NCBI GenBank assembly: GCA_026119935.1
Contig: JALRMH010000004.1
Coordinates: 558,001-622,000, forward strand
Reading direction: 5' to 3'
DNA: 64,000 nt
DNA from: Endothia cerciana
Taxonomy: Eukaryota > Ascomycota > Sordariomycetes > Diaporthales > Cryphonectriaceae
Positions 47,801 to 58,465 of the stretch are shown here, one piece after another. A program made the position numbers and the translations under genes. The notes below the pieces were generated by a model. It was not told the DNA's origin and searched no databases. It worked only from the letters and a program-made list of their open reading frames with translations. How positions within the stretch are numbered: position 1 is the first letter of the stretch; every line of letters starts with the position of its first letter.

Positions 47801-48199
47801 ATTACCAAGTTGGCCAGGTGGAAAGCCAGGGACTGACGGCTGGTAGAACGTGCCGCTGGGGTGATAAACACTAGACGAGGATTGTTGCAGTAGCTGACCG
47901 CCAGCCTGGGAACGGTTCTGCTGTCCACCTGCGATGAACTGGTGGCCTTGGGCCTGGTGAGCTTGTTGGGTGAACTGTCGCTGCCCACCTTGGAATTGCT
48001 GCCCTATCGTAGGATTTGGCTGCTGCTGCCGCCATTGCTGCTGGCAACCATACTGAGGCCGGTTCTGCTGCGCACCTGGTGGCATGACTTGCCCGGCCGA
48101 GTATTGCTGCCCTGGATACTGGGCCTGCTGGGGGTAGTTAACAGGCTGTTGGTTGCCAAATGACGATGACTGGCCGCCATCCCAGCCCAAGTTATCCAT
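44285..48199 (-). CDS. Q-rich, F-box-like protein of 1304 residues
   Basis: A single-exon gene; ATG 48199 (MDNLGWDGGQSSSFG) was chosen as the first Met before the low-complexity region, although the frame is open back to about 48448. Residues 1 to about 335 are Gln/Gly/Pro-rich with repeated QQ, PGQQ and GGQQ words, prion-like in composition. An acidic then Lys-rich stretch follows (KDEDDDGHEYKEDENGKDED, then KEQEKNKKKRLADLGDADFE). An F-box-like segment (WWLMTEVTKHLSVRDIVNLYSVSRAFHSLV) lies at about residues 550-580. The long globular region after it (about 580-900) includes VPGFRYLAMLVERETRTRD, QLLRRKAYTRPDEVIQQR and MKRHLVFMVFWGHVDWRGRR. Further on are WGDLDPYLQKMIIDEEARLA, a pure Gln run of about 13 (CAG repeat near 44852-44890) and an acidic C-terminus. 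It may recruit substrates to an SCF ligase, but the F-box call is by pattern only. Confidence 0.85.
44852..44890 (-). repeat. CAG repeat coding polyglutamine
   Basis: About thirteen uninterrupted CAG codons (CTG on the + strand) within the C-terminal part of the Q-rich F-box-like gene; homogeneous codons suggest replication-slippage expansion. Confidence 0.95.
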
Positions 48200-48991
48200 C
48201 TCGTACCGTACGGAACACCCTCGTGACAGACTTGGAGGCGGGGGGTGTGTCCTGGATCTGTGCGGCTGGCACAGATGACATGTGGGGGAAGAGCTGCGCT
48301 GATCGCTGAGAGGTGTGAAATGGCTGGAGGTGTAGATGCGGAGGGGAAAGGGCAGACAGGAGAGGCGTGCTGTCACACACTGAAGGCCTTGTGTATGTTG
48401 CCAAGGTGAAGTTGCTGAGACAACAAGATAGCGGGCTGATGGAGACAATCGGATGGTGGGAAAGACGATGGGAGTAGCGAATCCAGCAGCCGTTGAAGCT
48501 CAGGTGAAGCTCAAGGCAGCAGTCCCTGCTAGATTCTTCCAGCATAAAGTCAGGCTTTTGCAGCAGGGCGGGAAAATCTCCGTCACTGGCGCCTAGGAGT
48601 TTAGAAAGTTCAGCGTTCCTCCCCGTACCAAACGGCTCATCACATAAGAGGGGAGCAAGGAAAAAGGGTTTGGCAGATACCGCGCAGTATGCCTATCTTC
48701 ACCAGCAAGCTGTCTGCCAGCGGTCCCAGTATTAGACTAATCCTACACCAACGCCGACCTGTTTCAGAAGCCCTCAATCATTTTCACTGGGAATCCAGAG
48801 CTTGACCTGAGCAGGCCCTCACAGGCCCCGTAAAACCTGGTTTTAGGAATGCCGCAGTCAATACCGCCTTCCTGTCCTGTGCCTAACTCCTTGATATGCA
48901 CTGCTACCAAGGGTATTATCAAGCTACGACCCCACCCTTCTGTCGACCTCACGGTTTCGACGCTGCATTTGGGGGGGGGGGGGGGACGGCC
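48200..48991. other. Intergenic between the Q-rich gene and hat2
   Basis: Upstream region of the Q-rich gene and 3' region of hat2, with a 15-nt G tract (48971-48985) only a few bases past the hat2 stop. No coding support. Confidence 0.65.
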
Positions 48992-50410
48992 CTAGCGGTC
49001 CAGCTCATCTAGCGGCATCTCAGCATTGTCGTGGCCCACGATCGACTCGGCGGGCTTCCAGATCTGGAGGACATTGTCCTCGGCGGCGCTGGCAACAAGC
49101 CAAGGATCGTTGAGGTTCCAGCTGAAATCAGCCAGGTGGTTGGTGTGGCCACCGTGCATGAACAGCCTGTGTTGGGTTTAGTATATAGCCACATGCATGG
49201 AGGCATATGGGGTTGACTTACAGCTCGGGAGGGCCGTCTTCGGCGTCCTCGGGGGTCTGCTCCTCGCCTATGCGGGTCAGATCCCAGAAGACGATACGTC
49301 GGTCGTAACTCCCGCTGCCGAGGATGCCAACCTCCTGCGGGTGCCACGATAGCGAGGTCACAGCATCGTTGTGGCCTTCCAAGGTGTGGACCTTCTCCTT
49401 GGCGTTTCTTATGTCCCAGATGCCGATGGTCTTGTCAGCAGATGCCGTGGCGATCAGGAACTCAGAGCCGGGGTTGAAGGCGAGCGCATTGAGGGCGTCG
49501 CTGTGGCCTCCCTTGACGATAAGGGCCGACCGGGTGTCGTCAGCCTGGCGAGTATCAATGACCTGCAGGGTCAGGTCGTCGGAGACGGTGCCGATGAAGT
49601 GCTTCGCGACGGGGTGGTACTGGACGTCGTTGACGATCTGGTGGTGATGCGAGAAGGTCCGCGCGGGTGTGACCTGTTTCCCGTTCATGGTGTTCAGGTC
49701 CCTAGACGGCAGATACGGTTAGCGCAGGGCCGGCTAGGTGCCGGTCTCACCACTTACCAGAGGCGGACAGTCGTATCCTCACTGCCAGAGACCAGCCAGC
49801 CAGCCTCGTGCGGGCTCCAGCTCAGACCAAAGCCCTCCTTGTCGTGTCCGATCAGCTCGATCTCAGGGCTGACGGCGCCGGCCACGTTGGGGTTGTAGCT
49901 ATGCTTGGTCCGGTTGTAGATGAGGATCCTGCCGTCAACACACAGGGTCGCGATGATGTCGGGAAACTGGGGTTGGTAGCGGGCCTTGTTGACCTCGCCA
50001 GGGTGATAGATCTTCTGGACGATGTTCATCTTTATCGCGGCAGCCTCCTGGCCGTAGCCACCGATCTCACCGCGGTCCTCATCGTAGTTGCTGGCGTTTG
50101 GCTCCGCAGACTTGGGGATGTAGACCTCGGCGATCTGGAGGTAGTTGTCCGCGCCTGGGGCAGTATGGGTGCCGAGGAGCAGACGGTGAACACGATAGTT
50201 GCCGCCATCGGTGGGCGCCTTGACGTCGGGGAACCACTGGGTGGTCAGGGTGGGCCACTCCAGGGCGGTGCTCAGGATCATGTCGTAGAGGAAAGGGCTA
50301 TTCTTCTTCCACGTCTTGTACTCCTCATTGATGACCTTCTCCTCCTGCTCGATGTCCTGCTCGTTCTCCATCTCGACATCGTCGATGTCGAGGACCGCGG
50401 TGGGTGCCAT
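48992..50410 (-). CDS. hat2: Histone acetyltransferase type B subunit 2 (RbAp48-like WD40)
   Basis: Histone-binding chaperone subunit that presents H4 to the Hat1 acetyltransferase; family members (RbAp46/48, MSI1) also serve in other chromatin complexes. Exons 50410-49758, 49701-49222 and 49166-48992 with introns of 56 and 55 nt; 435 residues, the normal size. The N-terminal helix (INEEYKTWKKNSPFLYDMIL) and STALEWPTLTTQWFPD are the family's histone-binding signature. Seven-bladed propeller strands follow: HPGEVNKARYQPQ, GHDKEGFGLSWSPHEAGWLVSGSEDTTVRLWD, HHHQIVNDVQYHP, GGHSDALNALAFNPGSEFLIATASADKTIGIWD, GHNDAVTSLSWHPQEVGILGSGSYDRRIVFWD, and GGHTNHLADFSWNLNDPWLVASAAEDNVLQIWKPAE. Both introns split Trp or Leu codons at blade ends, and the joins restore the repeats exactly. 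The chromatin role is from family knowledge. Confidence 0.97.
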
Positions 50411-50907
50411 GATGACTCCAGCAACACAGCCTGATTCTTCTTCTCAGGGTAGAAACAGACGGCGGGTGGGGGGATGACCCAGAGGAGGGAGGATCAGAGG
50501 ATGGGCGGCGGGCGCGACGATGAAGGGTTGCCGTTTGAGGCTGTGGAGGAGGAGGATGAGCTTTCAGCTGAGTTGAGAGACGGGCGGTCTTGTCGCAAAC
50601 CAAAAGAACGCGCCTTTACGCGTTGAGGGCTGGGGACAAAAGGCGGGGAGCGCCGGCAGAATTCCTGACAGGGATCAAGCTTCGAGGACCAGGGAAAGGT
50701 GTACAGGATGGGTTGGAATTGTGACTATCCATCACAGATCAGATCACACACATCATCGGCCTTCTTCTCCTAAGCTCCTCTGGGACACATCTTGCTATTT
50801 CCATTGTCATCCGCAACATTATATGACTGTTGCCCTTGACACCCAGCAGGTTGAAGAAATCCACGGATGCACCAGCCTACCTCATATGATACACCATATA
50901 TAGTAGC
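50411..50907. other. Intergenic upstream of hat2
   Basis: The hat2 promoter side. No second gene start or repeat was recognised. Confidence 0.6.
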
Positions 50908-51060
50908 TTATACGGCGTATGGGACGTTGTCCGGGACGGAGTTTTCAAAAAAGATGACTTGCACGGCATTCATGAGCCTCTCCGCCAGCTCAGCCTGCGA
51001 CAGACAACCCAGCGCCCACCCGACCTCTGTCCCGTTCAGTGTCGTCACCGTGTTGAAGCC
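50908..51060 (-). other. Orphan terminal-exon-like fragment (50 codons)
   Basis: Directly after a TAG acceptor (GGCGTAG, 51061-51063) the frame reads GFNTVTTLNGTEVGWALG and on through LAERLMNAVQVIFFENSV to TAA at 50908-50910. It looks like a genuine last exon. The words NGTEVGWALG weakly recall the last conserved region of GDA1/CD39 nucleoside phosphatases (G-x-x-x-W-A/T-L-G), but none of the other apyrase motifs (DAGSSGT, DLGGAS) was found upstream on this strand. Either upstream exons are deleted or the resemblance is chance. Confidence 0.27.
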
Positions 51061-52470
51061 CTACGCCACGGTTACCAGCCATGAGGTTGAACATTATAAA
51101 CTCCAGCCGCACGCAGGCTGGTGGGTCATTTAGAAAGAGCTCCCATGCGAGGCGAGGCACAGAGCCCATACGGTTCGGCTGTCAGGCGCGTGGAAGGAAC
51201 CTCGTGCATGTCTGGCCTGCTCCGGCGGTGAAGGCCACGAGTGTGCAAGAGGCCTGGGGGACGGTGGCTGGTGTCGATCTCTCCTCGTACATATATCTGA
51301 CCAACCATGTAAGTGTAAGGTGGACTCATCAGTGTTGATGCTCTCGCGATGGCCAGCTGGTGTCACATCGGCGTAGTCCACGGCACCTGGGCAACCAAAC
51401 GCACATCGTGGGAGGCCCCCAGCCCCAGGAGGCATACCGGTATCACCCTGGTGGCTTTCGCGAACAGTACCTTAAGGGTGAGCCATGCCGCCTTGGACTT
51501 TGCTTGCTATGCTCAGAGAAGAACTGCTTAGATGCTCAGGTTGCCCCCCCCCCCCCCCCCAAGGTCTGACGTACAAGATACCCGTGAGCCTCCATAGACT
51601 ACATTGCTGGCATCACGAGATGCCTCGCCGTGCAGTCTGCATTCCTACATCTGCAGTGTGCAGCATGTGGGTCCCAAGGGTGGTAAATTGGCGTCTCTGC
51701 TGATACTGCTCTACACTGAGAGAACCGGTCTGCACCACGGAGTGGTTGGTAACTCCTCCCTCTGTCCTGTGGATGATCCAAGTCACGTATACACTGCGAG
51801 TAAGCCCTGGCATTTCGGCCCACGCTCAGAGGATTAAAGGCAGATTGGTAACGCAAAGCTGGTTAGCAGGGCAGGCGGGAGGAGGCGGCGTGTCAATTGG
51901 AGGCGGTTCGTGGATGAGCTGGACGATGTGCCCAGTCGAGACAAGGCACTGGTGAGATACGAGACCCTACCCGACGAAGGGCAGTGAGAAGAGGAGTCCC
52001 CCACAGGTTGATTTCCTGGAGGCGGACACCTCAAGTCGTGCCTGACGCCACGGCATGGGCATGGTTTGGGCAGACAAGAAAAGGCCAGAAGAAAAAAAAA
52101 GAAGAAAAAAAAAAAAAGAACCGTGTGCCTAACTCGAACTACTGGCCTTCGCCCGAGCCGACGCCTCCCCTTCCACCCGCTCACACTGTGCCCTGGGGAC
52201 CACAAGGAAACGCAACGGTGCGGCGCCATATACCGTTGTGCCATTGTGGATTTGGTATTCGGTCTGTCACAATCAACGGTGATAAAGCCGTCACCCGAGA
52301 CGGGGGCTTGGCTGCCGGTGCCCCCGGCGTGGTAGGGTCTCTTTTCACCTGGCCTTGCTCGCGGGCCACCCGTCCGCGTGGGTGAGGCCTTCGGCCGATC
52401 GTCTCAGTGCCCGTACGGGTTCTTCCTCTTGGGGCAGATTTTTCGCAGTACCAACTTGGAGAGCGCATCC
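51061..52470. other. Intergenic with a 17-nt C tract
   Basis: Includes C17 at 51544-51560 and an A/G-rich stretch at 52075-52120. Short frames only; nothing supported. Confidence 0.55.
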
Positions 52471-53667
52471 CTACTGTCCCGCCCCACCGCCCTCCACAAC
52501 GGCGCCCTCGCCACCCCCCCGCCTCCTCCTCAGCACCGCAAAGGCGAGCCACCTCTTCCTCTCGCCCGGGTCCTCGATGCCCCGGTCCCACGCCCACGCC
52601 CTCTCGGCGCCGTCGCAGTCCCGCTCCCAGATCCTCTCGACCTCCAGCCCGAACCCCGCCAGCCTCGCGCCGCGGAAGAACTCCCGCATCGCCCACCGGC
52701 CCGAGTGGAACCCCGCCACGCACCAGCACCGCGCGCCCGCGCCCTCCGCCAGGAGCCAGTCGACCGACGCGAGCAGGCTGTCGTGCTGCCAGGGCATCCA
52801 CAGGCAGTCGCACACGAGCACCCTGTCGAAGGCGTGGCGGTTGGCGGCCGCGAGGCCCGCCGAGAGCTCGCCCCATGCGTGGCCCCCGACCTCGACCTCG
52901 GGCGCCACGCGGGCGAGCGGCGAGAGGTCGGGCCGGAGGTTCCGCGCCGCGTTCTCGCGCAGGTTGGCCACCACCACGGGCGCCGGGTAGTCCGTCATGA
53001 CGACGCGCCTGGCGCCGAGGAGCGCGGCCAGGAGGGAGGGGAGGGCGGTGCCCGCGCCGAGCTCGACGGTGGCGAGGCCGGTTATGTCGAAGTCCGTGAG
53101 GGGGGGCCCGGCGGCGCTCTTCAGGGCGGGTGGTGGTGATTGTGACGACGACGGAGAGGAGTAGGAGGTGGTGGTGGTGGTGGTGGTGGTGGGCCTGTCG
53201 TTCTGGGCGATGAGGGTGCCGGCCTCGACGAACTCGGCAAGCAGGAGGGAGGCGTTCCACAGGTAGTGGCTGAAGAGCTGGCGGTCCTCGTCGCCGTCGG
53301 GATCTGCCAGGCTGATGTAGAGCGGCTTGGGGAGGTGGGGGGACGTGTAGAGCAGGCCGTGGTCGGCATCGCCGTCTGGGATCGTGTTAGCATGTTTTTG
53401 TCTGAGGGCTCCAAGGACGGGCAGACGCAGGCCGGCTCCTGCGTGCCCCTGCGGTCGGGATGCTCTATGGGCGCGACGGATGCCCTCGAGACCAGCCCGG
53501 CCCAGGGTGGAGGGCCACCGCCGTCGGGGGCGAGGAGGTAATAATCTACATCACGTACGCAGGTTCAGGGTATCATCCTCAAAGACCACCCCCAGTGAGT
53601 CCCCAAAGAAGTCCTCCGGGTCCTCCGTCGGGTCGCCGGCGGGCGTCAACCTCAGAGCCAGCGCCAT
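52471..53667 (-). CDS. efm7: EFM7/Nnt1-type protein methyltransferase
   Basis: SAM-dependent methyltransferase of the lysine-methyltransferase-like family. Yeast Efm7 modifies the N-terminal Gly and Lys of elongation factor 1A; older annotations say nicotinamide N-methyltransferase. Exons 53667-53559 and 53375-52471, with a 183-nt intron (GTACGT...CCCAG); 337 residues. The N-terminus has DPEDFFGDSLGVVFEDD and, after the intron, ADHGLLYTSPHLPKPLYISL and LFSHYLWNASLLLAEF. Motif I, VELGAGTALPSLLAALLGAR, is at about residue 141. TDYPAPVVVANLRENA holds the SAM-ribose acidic residue. CDCLWMPWQHDSLLASV, about residue 228, is the family's signature near the substrate pocket. The insert of Thr and Ser (ACC repeats near 53170) between residues 95 and 115 is a surface loop not seen in short homologues. 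Catalytic core intact; substrate by family inference. Confidence 0.92.
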
Positions 53668-53900
53668 GACAACGCCGTTTTCCTGCGGAGCCCTTCGCAC
53701 CGGGGTCTGTCTATCTCCCCAGAACAACACCGACAACCCCCTCCCCCCGGACCCTTTCTTTTTTTTCCTGCGCCTCGCCTCGCCTGGCTCCGCCTGTCCC
53801 TTCCGGATACAGAAGACAAGAAAGGTTGACAAGAAGCGCTCGGCCTTTCTTCCTGTGCGGGGCCCACGTGGGTTCAACGCAAGCACCTCGCCTCGCTATG

Positions 53901-53938
<38 letters not shown>

Positions 53939-54765
53939 GCGTGTGCGTCGTATGTACGTCAGCACAGCCCCCCCCCCCTTCCCCTTCCCCTTCCCCTTTC
54001 ACCGTTCGGCAGAAAAGTAGTACTAATACTACCTGTGGGCAATCCCCGCTATTTTTGGGACACTCTCCCCCTCAAGAGAGCCGCCGTATATGCAGGCGTG
54101 CAAGGTAATGCAGATGTTCGGAGCCCCCAATTCACCTTTATCTGCATGAGGCACGTTCGCTGCGCGGTAAATGTCTATTTCGGTGTTTGGTGTGGTGTGG
54201 GGGTGTTATGTGAGTGTGTGTGTGTGTGTGTGTGTGCGTGTTTGGCGGTGAAGGCCTGCTCAGGGACTAGCAGCAGCAGGCTCTGGGACGGTGTGGCCCT
54301 CGAGAGCAAAATTGCGAGACGACACCACACACAGGGTTAGGGGAAGGGCTATAGGTGGTTAGTAGGTGCTGTGGTAAACACTAGGATGTTGGTTCGACGA
54401 GCCGCCGGAGACCACATCTGGAGGCCCGGGTCCACCGCGAGTACTGTTGCGGTCGGGAACCAACGGAGGTAGTCGGGACTCGGGTCATCATTTCAGTTTT
54501 GGGAGTCAGAAAGTGTCTCCTCGGGGTGCAGAAATGATGATGATATCTTCCATAGTCTGTCAAAAGAGAGAGAGAAGGGGGGGGGGGAGCTAAAGCTGTG
54601 GTTCCTCGGGCCTCTATCGACTGCATTTAATTCACACTGGTGAGACACCCCGGGCCAGCACCAACACCTAGGGCAACACGACCGTGGAGCTCGCATCGAT
54701 AGAGTCGGGCCACCACTGCTCCGACAAGAGGGAAGAAGAAAGACAGGGGGAGGGTTCTCGTGAGG
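53668..54765. other. Intergenic, divergent promoter region with GT microsatellites
   Basis: Between the divergent EFM7 and CMD genes. It holds two GT repeats (about 53903-53932 and 54209-54240), a CCCCTT repeat (about 53976-53999) and an 11-nt G tract (54577-54587). No coding support. Confidence 0.65.
53903..53932. repeat. GT dinucleotide microsatellite
   Basis: About fifteen GT units followed by GTGCGT variants, in the efm7/CMD divergent intergenic region; a second GT run lies at about 54209-54240. Confidence 0.92.
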
Positions 54766-55890
54766 ATGGCTGCTCAACAGCCTGCAATCTTCACGCCAGA
54801 GGTGCTGGACACCCTCCGCAGCCAGCCAGACCTACCTGATGATGTGTGGTACCTGGTTGTCGCGACGGCCCTGTGCGTCCTCAACCGGCCAGAGGACATC
54901 CAGGCTGTGTACGCGCACGCCGTCGGTCCTGGCCACGGCAAGGTCGGCCTCCAGAACGGCGTATCGCCCCCGGACGATGAACAGCTCAGGATCGCCCGGC
55001 GGATGCGCGAGGCTCTGCTCAAGACGTCTGCCATAGGCGGCATGCCCAGGGTTCGTTAAAATAAGATAAAAAGGGAAAATTGGGGGGGGGGGGTAACAGG
55101 CGCGCAAGATCAAGCCCCTCCTCCCCCTCCTCCACCACCACCACCACCCGCCCTGGGCCCCCCGTATGCTGACCAATCCCGCGCGCGCAGACCATCAACG
55201 CCCTCCAGGAGCTCAAGAAGGCCGTCCCGGCGCGCCTCGCAGACGAGCCACACGGGGCCTCGCCCACCCGCCGGCGGCAGGACGTATACGAGACGCCCAC
55301 GTCGCAGGTGCTGGAGCGCGGCCGGGCCTTCTTCGACAGGTGCTACGGCAAGGTCGCCCAGAGGGTCATGGCATCCCTCGACCACAGCGGCACGGAGGAC
55401 CTCGGCCTCGCGGTGCGGCTCACGTACGGCTACGTGCTGAGCACCACGGCGGTCCTGTCCGAGGCCGAGACGTCCTTTGTCATGATTGCGGGCCTGGTGC
55501 CTCAGGATGTGAGTCGCGGTCCCATCCCCCCTCCCCCCCCTCTCTCTCGAGCCAGGCGGTCTCAACAAGGAGAGAGAGACACACGTATGGGCGACACCTG
55601 CCCGGTCTGGGGCGGGTGGTGAGAAGGTCCTCTGTCCGCAGAGGGGATTGGTCCGCACCCGCGCACACCTGAGACAGAGGCTAATGCGCGGTCGCGGAAA
55701 ATAGGTCAACCCGCAGCTCAAGGGCCACCTGAAGGGCGCCCTGAATGGCGGCGCGGGCGCCGGACAGGTACGCGCCGTGAGACAGGTGGCCATCCACGTG
55801 TGTGAGGCTGCCGGCATGAGGGTCCTGTCGGGGCCACCTGTTGGTGGTGTTGGTGGGTGGGGGTGGAAGACCGAGGTTCAGGACCTCTGA
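54766..55890 (+). CDS. Carboxymuconolactone decarboxylase / AhpD-fold protein
   Basis: Fungal member of the CMD/AhpD-like alpha-helical superfamily; individual activity unknown. Exons 54766-55050, 55191-55508 and 55705-55890 (introns of 140 and 196 nt), 262 residues. ATG 54766 (MAAQQPAIFTPEVLDTLRSQ) is chosen over an earlier non-ATG start. Helices: LPDDVWYLVVATALCVLNRPEDIQAVYAHAV, EQLRIARRMREALLKTSAIGGMPR (the conserved family turn), TINALQELKKAVP, RGRAFFDRCYGKVAQRVMASLDHSGTEDL, LAVRLTYGYVLSTTAVLSEAETSFVMIAGLVPQD and HLKGALNGGAGAGQVRAVRQVAIHVCEAAG. The CxxC pair that makes AhpD a peroxidase partner is absent, so it is unlikely to be an AhpD-type thiol enzyme. The first donor is a weak GTTCGT, and that intron contains a 12-nt G tract. 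Superfamily call is good; role is open. Confidence 0.87.
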
Positions 55891-57419
55891 GGGGGTTTAG
55901 AATAGACATCTGATGATTGCCAAGGCGCTGATCCGCCCGATATCGACCTCTTGACGCCGCGCACCCCCGCCGAGGCAAACCCAAAAATAATTATTTTTTT
56001 TAAAAAAAAAATGATAGCCAGTACAATGATAGATAGCGTCGCAAGGCATCTGGGGCACGAGGACGGAGGTCCAGACCGTCGGTCTCGTTGCCCAAACTCA
56101 ATCCTCTGCCCGGGCGGGTGGAGCGGAACGAGGAGCATCTGTCCTGCCAGCATGGCGCTGCCTAGCGTTGGAAGGGGGGGGGGGTGGTTAGCACCGCATG
56201 TGCAGAACGTGGCAGGAAAGCAGGTCGGGGTGGGATACCTAGGCAGGCGGGGTGTACCAGAAATGATAGACCACGCGATATAAGAATTTAGAGACCATGG
56301 GGATCCGGTTGAGGCAGAGGAGGCGTCGCCGGACCGCGCTGATGGTAGGGTACCATAAACACATTACACCTTTAGACCACAAGGCAGGAGGATGCCCTTT
56401 GGGGGCGGGCGGCGAGCCGATATCTCATCTGGGCTGGACCAGCCTGCGTGCTCCTCCTCCTCGCCGTAGACGCGCGCCTGGCGCCTGCAAGCCGTCTTTT
56501 GGGGGGGGGGGGTGGTTGTGAGAGACAGGAAGATTTTGCTGCATGCTGCAGGTCAGATAGACCAACAGACAAGAACAAGAAATGACAGACAGCCTCCGTC
56601 TGTCTGTGCCGCCAACACGCCGACTGACAGATCTCCCTACCCGTACAGTCGGTGCCGGCCTAGGTATGCAGGCAATAGAAGGAATAGAAGGAGAAGACAG
56701 GCCACGCACGCGGGCTCTCCATGCACCTGCCACATCCGTGCCTGTCTGCTTACCCACGGAGGCGGGGGAGTCGAGAACTCCCCGAACGCTGTGTGAGGGT
56801 CCTTTGGGGGGGGGGGACGATGAGGCTCAAAATGCGGGAGCCGGGGGGGGGGGAGGGAGGGTGCGCGCACCACTCGATGACAAGTCCCTCCAGTGGTCCC
56901 CTACCTTACCACCCCACCCGACATCACACTGGGCGCAGGTAAGCGGAATCCTGGCGGCCGCTCCCAGGCTGTGGATGCAAACTCAGGCGAATCCTTCCGT
57001 GGTCCCCTTCCCACCACCACCACCACTAGTACTCACCCCCCCCCTCCCCTTCCGCCCTCGGCTCGTGGTGGTCAACGCGGGCTCTGCGGCCCTGGCTATT
57101 CGCTTCGCCTCGCTTGTGGGCAGGAGGCGGCCTGTGCTATAGGTACCATAGTAGTGCGCAGTGGGCGGTGTGCGCAGAGAGATGGTCGTGAGGGCTGGGG
57201 TCAGATTCCGCGCTTCCCGCGGACATGGGGGGGGGGTGGTGTGGTCTTCTTCGCCGACGAAGGTCAGACAGACGGACTCGGGAGACGCCCAGTGGATACA
57301 CAAGACTCTCTGGCATGGACGAGCGGATGTTCCATGGCAGTTCCCAAATTCCGGAGTCCGCGCCCGGCCTCGCAGGGCAGGGCATGGCGGGCAGGGTCCC
57401 GCAAGGGTCATACTGTGAG

Positions 57420-57439
57420 ATACTGTAGTACTACAGTAT
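57420..57439. repeat. 20-bp perfect palindrome
   Basis: ATACTGTAGTACTACAGTAT reads identically on both strands. It could form a cruciform or bind a dimeric factor; it sits among several GTACTATGG-like words. Confidence 0.9.
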
Positions 57440-57644
57440 TCTGGTACTATGGTACTCTGGTGCCTAGTCCCCACGCTGAGTGGCACGTCGGCGGCCAGGG
57501 CAGCCTCTCACCACTGTGGAGCAGCGGGAAGGACGATGCGCGGGTGTTGCTGTACGATGCGACACGACACGATATGACACGACGCGTCCAGCACATCAAG
57601 GGCGGCAGCGCCAGATCCACCCTCGAGGGTGGCATGAGCAAGAG

Positions 57645-57692
57645 AAGGAGGAGGAGGAGGAGGAGGAGGAGGAGGAGGAGGAGGAGGAGGAG
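57645..57692. repeat. GGA triplet microsatellite
   Basis: About sixteen GGA/GAG triplets followed by an A/G-rich purine run; all purine on the + strand, in the gene-poor right end. Confidence 0.92.
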
Positions 57693-58440
57693 AAGAAAAA
57701 AGAAGAAAAAAGAAAGAAAAAAAGGGTCCCTGCGCAGTGTGACCGCCCTGCGTGGTGGTCCCGTTCCCTTGCAGGAGTTCTCAGGGACCAGAGACCGACA
57801 GAACCCACCGCAGATTGGGCAGTGAGACCCCGCGAAATGTCGGGGAATTCACCACCGCCTTCACGCACCGCGGTGATAGCAGTAGTGGATACCGTGTCCC
57901 CCAGTCCGTCACTCACGCACGCTGGCTGCACAGTACCCCCCATACAAGTGTACTGTACGTACATAGTACAAGGGATCTCATCTGGACACATCCCCTGCCA
58001 CATCATTCCTCCTGTCTTGTCTTTCTTCCTCCTCTCTTCCCTTTGAGAAGGGGGGGGGAGAGGGGGGGAGGAGGTTCCACAAGGCTGGAAGTCGTCATGG
58101 AAGCAGGGAGGTGTTTTCGTGCCACATGCCCGCTGACGAGTGCCGGGCGTACACACCAGTCTCGACCTCCAGGAGCCAGACTGGTACCACGACATCTCTT
58201 GGGGATAACGCATGAATTAAAGACATGCATCAAGCGATGCTGTCTCAGGCGCACCACCCCCCGGGCAACCCACCCAATCTGGCGCCGCACACAACATGTA
58301 AACTGGTCGCCGTCCCTTTCCTGTCTTTCGCAAGCAACGCCCTTTACGGGTCATGATCAGAGACAACACAACCCATGTAGTATTCTCTCCCCAATCTCGG
58401 ATGTGCCATGTGCCGCTGACCCTGGTTGATAAACTACCCC

Positions 58441-58465
58441 AAAAAAAAAAAAAAAAAAAAAAAAA
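58441..58465. repeat. Long A homopolymer
   Basis: About 25 consecutive A residues, much longer than any other A or T run seen in the window. Confidence 0.9.

Noticed and set aside
48200..48448. N-terminal extension of the Q-rich gene
   Set aside because: Frame is open but composition changes abruptly at MDNLG; treated as leader, though not excluded.
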